Assembly (NCBI RefSeq): GCF_000424385.1
Contig: NZ_AUJU01000004.1
Span: forward strand, 1 to 64,000
Origin: Butyrivibrio sp. LC3010
GTDB taxonomy: Bacteria > Bacillota > Clostridia > Lachnospirales > Lachnospiraceae
Reading direction: 5' to 3'
DNA: 64,000 nucleotides
The stretch's first letter is position 1, and each line of letters starts with the position of its first letter. The notes beneath the pieces are model-generated. The model was not told the DNA's origin. It ran no database searches and worked only from the letters and a program-made list of their open reading frames with translations. Below, piece after piece: positions 1 to 7,472 of this stretch. Both the position numbers and the translations under genes were made by a program.

Positions 1-189
1 ATTATAGCATGATTTCATACCCATGTATTACACTGCACAAGAATTAAAGTTACCATTCACGTTTTATAATGCTTTTGTCTCGGAGCGCAGCGGCCTTCGC
101 CCGCGCCCACTAGTGTACTGACACATTGACAATTAATCAAAGTCGCTCCCTGCCTTAAAGGACAGGGTACAGCGATTTGAGTTTGATTC

Positions 190-588
190 TTGCATCAGAT
201 GTTTTTTAATTGCCAATCTACAGTTTCCCTTCGTGAGAAAGAAAAACAGCTTGAGTATGATATCTTCTCTGGCTTAGTACCTAACGGTGGGAATATTACA
301 GTATTGGATCTGGTTGAAAAATACATATCTCTGAAAACGGGCGTGCGTCATAACACCATGGCAAACTACAAATTCGTTATAAACATTCTCAAGGAAGAGA
401 AATTCGGCAAACTTCGTATAGATAAGGTAAAGCAGTCCGACGCCAAGAAATTTCTGATTGATCTTCAGAGGAATGGACGGGGATATAGTTCTATACATTC
501 CATAAGAGGTGTTCTTCGCCCAGCGTTTCAAATGGCTTTTGTAGATGACCTGATAAGAAAGAATCCGTTCGATTTCCAGCTGGTTTGA
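190..588 (+). pseudogene. Tyrosine integrase, N-terminal fragment (Tn916-type)
   Basis: The 132 residues match the arm/core-binding part of Tn916-like tyrosine recombinases of Clostridia: an SLREKEKQ helix, a TVLDLVEKYISLKTGVRHNT segment of the SAM-like core-binding domain, and the end of that domain at IRKNPFDFQL. The reading frame stops there, so the whole catalytic domain with its Arg-His-Arg-Tyr residues is missing. The normal N-terminal DNA-binding part is missing too, so the ATG at 190 is probably not a native start. The phosphatase-start repeat follows 48 bp later, consistent with an integrase at the right end of its element. It cannot be an active recombinase. Confidence 0.85.
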
Positions 589-636
589 CAAGAATGATAT
601 GCCCATGGTTGCGCTGAAAGTTAGGAGAATACAGGG

Positions 637-675
637 ATGATAAGAATTCTATTCGTCTGCCACGGCAGGATTTAA
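637..675 (+). repeat. Attachment-site copy 1 (phosphatase 5' end remnant)
   Basis: This reads MIRILFVCHGRI then stop, close to the MIKILFVCHGNI start of the intact phosphatase at 7435. It includes an exact 19-bp match (CTATTCGTCTGCCACGGCA) to that gene. An RBS-like TTAGGAG lies just upstream. The following bases to about 770 match the bases after copy 2 (AATAAGCCATTT, then TTTACACC, CGTTTACA and GTGAACT), as expected for the conserved left end of related elements. Confidence 0.75.
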
Positions 676-873
676 TGCCAAAGCGAAGAATGGCGAAAAT
701 AAGCCATTTGTGGGCAGAGTGGTATCTGTTTTACACCCCGTTTACACCTTTTGAGGTGAACTACCCGATGAATGATGAAAGCACTTTGCATAATGCAGGG
801 TGTTTTTTCTTTGGATTGATTGACGAAAACTTTGGTTTGGGATACAATTTCTTTGGATTCGGAGGACAAAACT

Positions 874-2448
874 ATGGATTATAGACAGATAAAAAAACAG
901 GCAAATGAAATACTTAAGAACAAAACAGCAGAATGCTCGTATATAGAATACAAGGCATCAGAGCAACAGCTGGATAAAATATTAAAAACCATCTGCGCGT
1001 ATGGAAATAACTATTACAACAATGATATTCAATATATTTTTATAGGTGTAGAAGAGGAAAACAATGAAGAACAGAAAGCTATCCCTGTGCTCCCGATTAA
1101 GGGGATTGCTGAAGGGAGACTGGAAAAATGTAAAAATAGCATTAATGCACTGCGTTCCTTTTTATATCCCAATGTTGCGTTTGAAGTAGTAGCAAATGAT
1201 ATGGATGGAATCAGTTATTTGCTTATTATTGTAAAGCGCCAGACCGGAGGTCCTTTCATGGTGGTTGAAAAAGCTGAAAAAGACAAAAAGATTAGTCTTA
1301 AGCCGGGAAGATATGTGAGAATTGAAGCTGACACCCGTCTTGCGAGAGTAGACGAAGAATATGATCTGCTGCGAAAGTTTTCCAATTTTCATTATAGCTC
1401 GATTGTAAGCTCCGGGGCATCGATTGATGATTTAAGCGCTGATTTACTCAGAGAATATTTTTCCAAGACAAGCTCAAGACAGATTAGTGATGGAATGGAT
1501 AAGAAAGAGCTGGCCAAGGCTTTGGACTTGCTTGATAAAAATGATCCTGCGGATCGACGCGTGAAAAACTATGCTGTACTCATGTTTTCCGAGCATCCGG
1601 AAGATCGTATTCCATATGCATATACGGAACTTATTGTTGATATGTTTGGCACAAAAAGAAAGATGGAATCCAAAGTATTGAAAGGTGCAGTTTGGAAACA
1701 GTATTATGCTGCGTTAGAGTACATCAATAACAATTTCTTAAATGAATTGGTTATACGTGATGATGGCAACTCAGATAATCGTAAAATTGAGAACTTCACG
1801 TTTATTGCACTGGAAGAATTGCTTGCAAATGCCATTGTTCATAACAACTATGAAAATGGTAAGCCAATCCAAATATATGTGTCTGAAAAACAGATAAACA
1901 TTGTGAATTATAACAAGCCGTTACCGCCTATACGTATAAGTGATCTGAATGAGAGAACGTTCTTTAACGAACGAGACACGGAAAATCCTGAAATCAGGGA
2001 TATGTTTAAAGCATTAGGCATTATAGAATCTTTCGGAACAGGTATCGGGGAAGCCAAAAGATCAATGCGGGAAAATGGATCTCCGGATCTTTTTTATAAG
2101 ACTTTCGATGTAAATGACAACGTTACTTCTGTGGTTATACCTGTAAATGAAGAATACTATGAAATAAAAAATGGCTCCAAACCAAAGAAAAAAGTTTGGA
2201 TTGAGACTGAAACCAAAGATTTCAAGCAGAAAATCTTGGATTCGGGGTATACAAATAAAATAAAACAAAACGTATTGAAGTTATATGAGGAAATCGGGAC
2301 AGAGGTTTTTGGGAATTCTCGAGTAGTCGAAATTCTGGGATGTTCGGAAGTGACAGCAACGTCCTATTTGAAAAGGATGGAGGATGAACTGAAGATCATT
2401 GTTCCGGTAGAAGGAATGGGAAAAGGGAAATATAAGTTTTCTGTATAA
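874..2448 (+). CDS. AlbA_2-type DNA-binding protein with GHKL-like ATPase domain
   Basis: A 524-residue protein from the ATG at 874, chosen because GGAGG lies 9 bases upstream; the frame stays open back to 820. The N-terminal part (about residues 1-140) has the AlbA_2/divergent AAA-4 pattern, with a YIEYKAS start and a GPFMV...GRYVRI segment. The middle (about 300-430) resembles HATPase_c_4, with LEELLANAIVHNNY followed by a GIIESFGTGIGEAKR motif. The end looks like a winged helix (NKIKQNVLKLYEEIG, SEVTATSYLKRM). Such proteins are usually annotated as transcriptional regulators and are common in mobile elements. It lies between attachment copies 1 and 2 and is cargo of that element. A defence or regulatory role is possible but not shown. 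Confidence 0.8.
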   Translation: MDYRQIKKQANEILKNKTAECSYIEYKASEQQLDKILKTICAYGNNYYNNDIQYIFIGVEEENNEEQKAIPVLPIKGIAEGRLEKCKNSINALRSFLYPNVAFEVVANDMDGISYLLIIVKRQTGGPFMVVEKAEKDKKISLKPGRYVRIEADTRLARVDEEYDLLRKFSNFHYSSIVSSGASIDDLSADLLREYFSKTSSRQISDGMDKKELAKALDLLDKNDPADRRVKNYAVLMFSEHPEDRIPYAYTELIVDMFGTKRKMESKVLKGAVWKQYYAALEYINNNFLNELVIRDDGNSDNRKIENFTFIALEELLANAIVHNNYENGKPIQIYVSEKQINIVNYNKPLPPIRISDLNERTFFNERDTENPEIRDMFKALGIIESFGTGIGEAKRSMRENGSPDLFYKTFDVNDNVTSVVIPVNEEYYEIKNGSKPKKKVWIETETKDFKQKILDSGYTNKIKQNVLKLYEEIGTEVFGNSRVVEILGCSEVTATSYLKRMEDELKIIVPVEGMGKGKYKFSV

Positions 2449-2564
2449 GTAATAGAAAAGGTTATATGGTGAAATTCTGTTGTTTAGTAGCTGTTTGATC
2501 GAAAATGGAGGAAAGGAATGCTCTCTGATGTTGTGAAGCATGATGAGTGAAGGGCGTGGTGTTT

Positions 2565-2705
2565 ATGGTAAAGAAAACAATGAATAGTTTGTTCCTGAAT
2601 TATCTTCTACAAAGCCAGGACAACATCGAAGCAAATGTTGAAAAATGGACCAAGAATTTTAATATCGCTGAGAATATAGATGAAATATCTGAAACACTTA
2701 TATGA
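2565..2705 (+). CDS. Small ORF of unknown function in the element
   Basis: A 46-residue frame, MVKKTMNSLFLNYLLQSQDN... to SETLI. Its amphipathic composition looks protein-like, but no family was recognised. It lies between the AlbA_2 gene and the integrase remnant, where Tn916-type elements often carry small genes such as excisionases, but no excisionase motif is visible. There is no strong RBS directly upstream. It may be a decayed remnant. Confidence 0.3.
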   Translation: MVKKTMNSLFLNYLLQSQDNIEANVEKWTKNFNIAENIDEISETLI

Positions 2706-2725
2706 AATTACTCCATCTGGATTAA

Positions 2726-2932
2726 GAAAAGATTTATATATTAGAAATGCCTAAGGTGACTTCTCATGTGTGCAGACACACGTTCTGTTCCAAGATGGCT
2801 AAGACCGGTATGAATCCAAAGAGCCTGCAGTATATCATGGGACATTCGGACATCAGCGTTACATTGAATACATATACGCATGTGAAATTCGAGGATGCAG
2901 AGGCGGAGATGAAGAGGGTATCTGTGATTTAA
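2726..2932 (+). pseudogene. Tyrosine integrase, C-terminal catalytic fragment
   Basis: The frame carries the end of the catalytic domain: HVCRHTF (HxxR box), MGHSDISVTLNTYTHV with the second His and the nucleophilic Tyr, and the usual final helix EDAEAEMKRV. The matching frame continues a few codons upstream of the ATG at 2747 (EKIYILE) to a stop at 2723, so that ATG is internal to the old gene. The N-terminal and core-binding parts are absent. The fragment ends 153 bp before attachment copy 2, the standard place for an integrase at the right end of its element. It probably comes from a different element copy than the fragment at 190. Confidence 0.85.
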
Positions 2933-3084
2933 ATTTGTATCAAAAACGTACCCCCAGCAGACCCCTTTTTCCAAAATTCTATGGGATTTTATGGTAGATT
3001 ATGAGACTTTACGGTGATTATGAATAGTGGTCGAAAGCCCAGTAATAGTGGGATATGAGGCCTTATGAGAGGATATGAGAAATA

Positions 3085-3135
3085 ATGATAAAAGTGCTTT
3101 TCATCTGCCACGGCAATATATGTACCCGCTTCTAA
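3085..3135 (+). repeat. Attachment-site copy 2 (phosphatase 5' end remnant)
   Basis: This reads MIKVLFICHGNICTRF then stop, matching the first 12 or so codons of the intact phosphatase before diverging. The next 85 bp repeat the sequence after copy 1 with scattered changes. It marks the joint between the AlbA_2-bearing element and the TOTE/TA-like segment. Confidence 0.75.
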
Positions 3136-3268
3136 AAGTGGCATAAATAAGCCATTTCCGGGTAGATGGATATCTGATTTACACCTCGTTTACAACTTTT
3201 GATGGTGAACTCCCGACTGTTGTATAAAACGTAACTAAAAATTCAATTATTTTTGGATATATTACGCA

Positions 3269-3297
3269 TTGATTTTATTGTTTATAAAAGGTATATT
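3269..3297 (+). promoter_or_regulatory. Predicted sigma-70 promoter of the RNA-repeat locus
   Basis: TTGATT (3269-3274) and TATATT (3292-3297) are separated by 17 bp. Transcription would start around 3304, at the edge of a perfect inverted repeat and just before the RNA repeats. Confidence 0.55.
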
Positions 3298-3301
3298 TTA
3301 T

Positions 3302-3323
3302 TTAAGAAAGCGTGCTTTCTTAA
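3302..3323. promoter_or_regulatory. Perfect 10-bp inverted repeat at the predicted start site
   Basis: The arms TTAAGAAAGC and GCTTTCTTAA are separated by GT. Placed at the predicted +1, it could be an operator for autoregulation or the 5' hairpin of the transcript. Confidence 0.6.
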
Positions 3324-3330
3324 GTGAGGC

Positions 3331-3445
3331 TAACACTATAATCTGAAACACTTGTCGATTGATGATGCAATCGATAGTTGGCAGGCAACACTAAAACCTG
3401 TACTTTGCTTTATAGCAGTTGGCAGACAACACTAAAATTAGCCAT
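3331..3445 (+). ncRNA. Imperfect RNA repeats upstream of the 221-aa protein (type III antitoxin-like)
   Basis: Two copies of AGTTGGCAG-R-CAACACTAAAA begin at 3376 and 3417, giving a 41-nt period. A diverged third copy of the AACACTA core lies at 3332, 55 nt earlier; its extra length carries a perfect hairpin (TCGATTG, 6-nt loop, CAATCGA). There is no open frame of note. Short tandem RNA repeats between a promoter and a terminator that precedes a toxin gene are the known arrangement of type III toxin-antitoxin RNAs (ToxI, CptI, TenpI). The antitoxin role is inferred from layout only. Confidence 0.5.
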
Positions 3446-3446
3446 T

Positions 3447-3486
3447 AAAGAGAGCGAGTCACACAATGGTGTGACCACTCTCTTTT
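3447..3486 (+). terminator. Hairpin terminator between the repeats and the 221-aa gene
   Basis: AAAGAGAG and GTCACAC pair with GTGTGAC and CTCTCTTT around a 4-nt AATG loop, with a small internal loop and TTTT at the end. It lies 29 bp before the start codon at 3515. In type III systems a leaky terminator here sets the ratio of RNA to toxin. Confidence 0.7.
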
Positions 3487-3514
3487 AAAATGTAAAGATT
3501 TTTTAGGAGCTTAT

Positions 3515-4180
3515 ATGAGCGGATATACTATAGATGAAGCTAGAAGAATTGCTATAAATTGCGCGTCAAGTTATAAATCATCTCTTGAGGATAAGCAGTT
3601 TATCATTATCTATAGAGACAAAGATACAAATATGATTAAGCACATAGAAGTTGTTTTTCTCGCAAGAAACTATCAGCATTTAACAGGTCTTAATATGATT
3701 GATGAGGCTGGCAAACTTCTTGATCATCATTCAGAATTCTTTTATAAAAAATGTGTTGAGAAAAAGCTTAGCTGTGATGAAATAGTAATGCGAATGGATG
3801 GAACCACTCAGCTTAAGCTTGAAGCTCTTCCAGCAATAACCAAATTTACATCTATAACCAAAATAGTTGGTGATAGCAACAATAACCAACCATATCTATA
3901 CGTAGAAAAAGTGGTAGGTGGTGTAAATTTATGCTTAGGTCTCAGAATGGACGAGAAAATACATGAATATGTACCTGTATCAGCATTAAAAAAAGACATT
4001 AAAACATTAACAAATGCTCCGTCCCAAGTACTTGCTATATTTGAACGTGATTATGGAGATAATAAAGTATATTCCAAAATACGACATGTAGCTAAGGGGC
4101 TAAATTTAGGTACAATAAAATTTCCCACGGAAGTTTCTGATAAAATTTCACTAGAGAATTATATGCCAAAAAAGTGCTGA
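3515..4180 (+). CDS. Unrecognised 221-aa protein; possible BECR-fold (PBECR4-like) nuclease toxin
   Basis: The start at 3515 has TAGGAG about 5 bases upstream. Residues 45-65 contain HIEVVFLARNYQHLTGL. A strand followed by N-x-x-HLTG is reminiscent of PBECR4 nucleases (Barnase/EndoU/ColicinE5-D/RelE group), and the later alternation of strands (QPYLYVEKVVGGVNLCLGLRM, QVLAIFERDY) fits a small alpha/beta enzyme. No membrane segment or signal peptide is present. It follows tandem RNA repeats and a terminator and precedes a TOTE primase-helicase, so a toxin or defence role is plausible. The family assignment is from memory of motifs and is uncertain. Confidence 0.55.
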   Translation: MSGYTIDEARRIAINCASSYKSSLEDKQFIIIYRDKDTNMIKHIEVVFLARNYQHLTGLNMIDEAGKLLDHHSEFFYKKCVEKKLSCDEIVMRMDGTTQLKLEALPAITKFTSITKIVGDSNNNQPYLYVEKVVGGVNLCLGLRMDEKIHEYVPVSALKKDIKTLTNAPSQVLAIFERDYGDNKVYSKIRHVAKGLNLGTIKFPTEVSDKISLENYMPKKC

Positions 4181-4246
4181 AACATGTGGGGTTATCTGCT
4201 ATTATAATTATATGAATCGTAGTGGCTATCTTCGGATTACACTTGG

Positions 4247-4274
4247 AAGAACCTGATGCATCGGGTTCTTTTTT
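4247..4274 (+). terminator. Rho-independent terminator before the primase-helicase gene
   Basis: AAGAACC, a self-complementary GATGCATC centre, and GGTTCTT, followed by a run of T. It separates the 221-aa gene from the start at 4294. A frame reading through from 4222 only translates this hairpin, which argues against the earlier start. Confidence 0.75.
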
Positions 4275-4293
4275 CATTTTGAAAGGAATAATT

Positions 4294-7254
4294 ATGCGTC
4301 CGACAGAACATGACCTTAATTCTTTGAGAAATATAATAAGAAATCTTCAGGATGAAAATTCAAATCTCAAAAAGCTATTAGATGAAAATAACATTTCCTA
4401 CAGTGCAGATAATGTAATCGATACTGTCGACATTTCCGATGAATACGATGATGATCAGGCAGGTAGAATTATTCATACCACACCTGATCTTGATATGGCC
4501 AAAGAATTCTATAGCTATTTCTGGGGACGTACAGATGTTTACGCAGTGCGTGGCAAAGTGGGCGGATATTTCCCTCGTTGCAAAGCATGGTGGAATAATC
4601 CCTCTTGCCCTAAAAAAGCCGACAAGAAAAAATTCTGTGATGAGGATTGTATATATAAGGAGTGGGATGAACTGGTTCCATGGAAGATTCTTAATCATCT
4701 AAAAGGTCAGAGAGATGATTGTACGGATGTTATAGGTGTATATCCGTTATTTCCCAATAACACATGCCGTTTTCTGGTCTTTGACTTCGATAATCATGAA
4801 AAGGACGCTTATAAAAACGACGATGCTAATACAGACGATTTATGGAAAAGCGAAGTCGATGCGCTTCGTCATATTTGCAAACTTGCCAATATTGATGCAC
4901 TAACTGAAAGATCACGCTCTGGAAAAGGTGCTCATATATGGATATTCTTTAAAACTGCAATTCCAGCAGCTTTAGCGCGTAGCTTTGGATTTGCCCTATT
5001 AGATAGAGGTGCTTCTTATATCAATCTCCCCTCTTTTAAGTACTATGACCGTATGTATCCTTCCCAGGATGTTTTGAGTAAACTAGGAAATCTTGTCGCA
5101 CTACCTCTTCAGGGTCGTGCGTTACTCAGAGGTAATAGCGCATTTATTGATGAATCTTGGAATGCATATCCCGATCAGTGGGAAAAGCTAAGATCCATGA
5201 AGAAAATTTCATTAGAAGAAGTCTCTTCTTATTTACAAGAGTGGAACAAGGAGCAGATGTCCCTTATACCTGTAACTAAATATGCTAAAGATAATGGGCA
5301 AATACGTCCTTGGAAAAAGGATGAACGTTTCTTTGCCCAAAATGTTATAGGAGGTGAATTACACATAGTATTAGATGATGGTACTTATGTGGATGCACTT
5401 AATCTGTTGCCTCCCATCCAAAATCAGATTAAAGGTATGGCAACAATAGATAATCCTGAATTTGCCAAGAATAAGCGTATAGGGCATTCAAATTACTACA
5501 ATTTAAGTACTATATCCATGTGGAAAGAAACTGAAGGATATATAAAAGTGCCCATTGGATTGTTAGAAAAAATCATATCAAAATGCAATGAAGCAAATAT
5601 CTCAGTTGACATAAATGATAAGCGTTCCTACGGAAGACCCATCAGAGTAGATTTTAGAGGTGAACTTAGGGAGCAGCAACAGTTAGCATCAATGCAACTT
5701 GAGAAGTATGAGAATGGCATTTTGTGTGCTCCGCCTGCTTTTGGCAAAACGGTATTGGCTGCCTATCTCATAGCAAAGCGTAAGGTTAATACTCTCATAT
5801 TGCTTGAAAACACAGAGCTTCTCCCGCAGTGGATAGATGAATTTAAGAGATTTTTAACTATAGATGAAATGCCTCCTGTATATAAAACTAAAACGGGACG
5901 TGAAAAAATGCGTGACAGTGTGTTTGGAACGCTTATGTCAGGAGTTGATAAAACGACAGGAATAATTGATTTTGCAATGATTGGCTCAGCCTATCATAAA
6001 GGGCAATTCTTTGAAAATATAGATAACTACGGAATGGTTCTATGTGATGAATGCCATCATGTAGGTTCAAAACAAGGTCAAGCATTAATGAGCAGAATAC
6101 GTGCTAAATATGTATATGGCCTTTCAGCTACACCTGAGAGGAGCGACCATCTGGATGATATTGTATATATGCTCTTAGGCCCCATAAGGCATAGATATTC
6201 TGTAAAAGAACAAGCTGATGCATGGGGACTTGATAGATATGTTTATCCCAGATTTACTCGTATCGTCAATATTTCCGGTGAAAAACTGGAGATATATAAC
6301 GCCGATAGTCTTATTGCAGAAAGTAGTGTCAGGAATGAACAAATAATTTCTGATGCAGAACAATGCATTCAGAATCAGCGCACACCAGTAATCTTAACCA
6401 AACTAAAAAAGCATGCCGAAACACTGTATTCCTTATTACAAGGTAAGGCGGATCATGTTTTCCTGATTTATGGAGGGCAAAGTGCTAAACAGAATCAGGA
6501 AATAAAAGAAAAAATGATTTCCATTCCTAAAGATAAGTCTCTTATTCTTATAGCTACAGGCCAAAAGATAGGTGAAGGATTTAATTTCCCGAGATTGGAC
6601 ACTCTCCTGCTAGCTGCACCTATCAAATTTGAAGGCAGGCTGACACAATATGTCGGCAGACTAAACAGATCCTATGATGGCAAAAAGGATGTTATCGTTT
6701 ATGACTATGTTGATACACATATAAGCTTTTTTGACAAGCAATACAAAAGCAGACTCAAATCATATAAAAAGATGGGATATCAGATTATTTCCGAACCGAT
6801 AGTAACCAAGCAAGTAGCCAATGCTATTTATGATAGCCGTGACTATATGGAAATATTTGAAAAGGATATGATTGAAGCAAATAAAGAAATCATCATTTCA
6901 AGTCCTAATATAAGCAGAATGAAAGTTGAAAGAATGATTTCTCTAATAAAACATCGTCAGGAATCAGGTGTTGCAGTGACGGTCATAACAAGTAGCCCTG
7001 ATATGGTTGGGTATGGTGATGCAATTGACATACATATCCTTATAGATGAGATGAGGCGAAGCGGAATTATTGTCAGAACCACTGACAACGATTGTGAGCA
7101 TTATGCTGTGATAGATAAAAAGCTTGTGTGGCATGGCGGAATGAATCTATTAGGAAAAGCTGATTTTTATGACAATCTTATTCGTGTAGAAAACGAGCAG
7201 GCAGCTGCTGAATTGCTAGAAATTACTGAGCAAGTTCTCGTTGGTAAGAGATGA
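4294..7254 (+). CDS. TOTE-type primase-helicase: AEP primase, SF2 helicase and PLD-like domains
   Basis: A 986-residue protein; the ATG at 4294 is preferred because GAAAGGA lies upstream and the earlier in-frame ATG at 4222 spans a terminator. Order: an N-terminal coiled coil (LRNIIRNLQDENSNLKKLL); a Cys-containing segment; an archaeo-eukaryotic primase domain with DFD metal ligands (D164, D166) and SGKGAHIW (H214); and an SF2 helicase with Walker A FGKT (K485), DECHH (D585), GLSATPER and QYVGRLNR. A C-terminal phospholipase-D-like domain ends at VIDKKLVWHGGMNLLG. The TOTE family is known from computational work on conflict systems; its activity is not established. The HKD box is altered (C-E-H-Y-A-V-I-D), so nuclease action is doubtful. 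It is the last cargo gene of the island. Confidence 0.85.
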   Translation: MRPTEHDLNSLRNIIRNLQDENSNLKKLLDENNISYSADNVIDTVDISDEYDDDQAGRIIHTTPDLDMAKEFYSYFWGRTDVYAVRGKVGGYFPRCKAWWNNPSCPKKADKKKFCDEDCIYKEWDELVPWKILNHLKGQRDDCTDVIGVYPLFPNNTCRFLVFDFDNHEKDAYKNDDANTDDLWKSEVDALRHICKLANIDALTERSRSGKGAHIWIFFKTAIPAALARSFGFALLDRGASYINLPSFKYYDRMYPSQDVLSKLGNLVALPLQGRALLRGNSAFIDESWNAYPDQWEKLRSMKKISLEEVSSYLQEWNKEQMSLIPVTKYAKDNGQIRPWKKDERFFAQNVIGGELHIVLDDGTYVDALNLLPPIQNQIKGMATIDNPEFAKNKRIGHSNYYNLSTISMWKETEGYIKVPIGLLEKIISKCNEANISVDINDKRSYGRPIRVDFRGELREQQQLASMQLEKYENGILCAPPAFGKTVLAAYLIAKRKVNTLILLENTELLPQWIDEFKRFLTIDEMPPVYKTKTGREKMRDSVFGTLMSGVDKTTGIIDFAMIGSAYHKGQFFENIDNYGMVLCDECHHVGSKQGQALMSRIRAKYVYGLSATPERSDHLDDIVYMLLGPIRHRYSVKEQADAWGLDRYVYPRFTRIVNISGEKLEIYNADSLIAESSVRNEQIISDAEQCIQNQRTPVILTKLKKHAETLYSLLQGKADHVFLIYGGQSAKQNQEIKEKMISIPKDKSLILIATGQKIGEGFNFPRLDTLLLAAPIKFEGRLTQYVGRLNRSYDGKKDVIVYDYVDTHISFFDKQYKSRLKSYKKMGYQIISEPIVTKQVANAIYDSRDYMEIFEKDMIEANKEIIISSPNISRMKVERMISLIKHRQESGVAVTVITSSPDMVGYGDAIDIHILIDEMRRSGIIVRTTDNDCEHYAVIDKKLVWHGGMNLLGKADFYDNLIRVENEQAAAELLEITEQVLVGKR

Positions 7255-7434
7255 TAAAAAATGCCTGTAGTAACTTAAGGATATGGAAATATAGGCAGGA
7301 AGCTTTAACTATTCCTTCTTGACTCCATATTTCATATTATTCATAAATCTGTGCTATCATAGTCCTATTGCGACGACAGATAGGCATCGAAAAAAATATC
7401 CGGCACGTCTCGGAATATTCAGGAGTAATAATAC

Positions 7435-7472
7435 ATGATAAAAATACTATTCGTCTGCCACGGCAATATTTG
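7435..7472 (+). repeat. Attachment-site copy 3 (intact gene start)
   Basis: This is the first part of the intact phosphatase gene and shares the 19-bp core with copy 1. If elements insert here, the promoter and RBS (AGGAGT, about 9 bases before the ATG) now driving the phosphatase come from the resident element. Confidence 0.65.

Larger units (their letters stand above)
1..7434. mobile_element. Island of tandem decayed integrative elements at the 5' end of a phosphatase gene
   Basis: Three direct copies of the start of the LMW tyrosine phosphatase gene lie at 637, 3085 and 7435. The first two soon hit stop codons, and each is followed by a shared stretch containing AATAAGCCATTT and TTTACACC. 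Integrase fragments end shortly before copies 1 and 2. This is the pattern expected when elements insert one after another into the first codons of a gene and each rebuilds the gene start at its far end. Cargo genes are an AlbA_2 ATPase, a type III TA-like locus and a TOTE primase-helicase. The left limit is outside or near the window start. The joints are seen directly; the insertion history is inferred. Confidence 0.7.

Noticed and set aside
128-180. TTGACAATTAATC resembling a tac-type promoter, suggesting vector sequence
   Set aside because: No matching -10 box follows and the surrounding sequence is not vector-like; a chance match.
820-873. Earlier in-frame start for the AlbA_2 protein
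   Set aside because: No RBS and poor composition; GGAGG before 874 decides the start.
3331-3445. Possible CRISPR array
   Set aside because: Only two good repeats, a third diverged one, unequal spacing and no cas genes; the repeats sit between a promoter and a terminator as one transcript.
4222-4293. Earlier start for the primase-helicase
   Set aside because: The extra 24 codons translate a terminator hairpin; the ATG at 4294 has an RBS.
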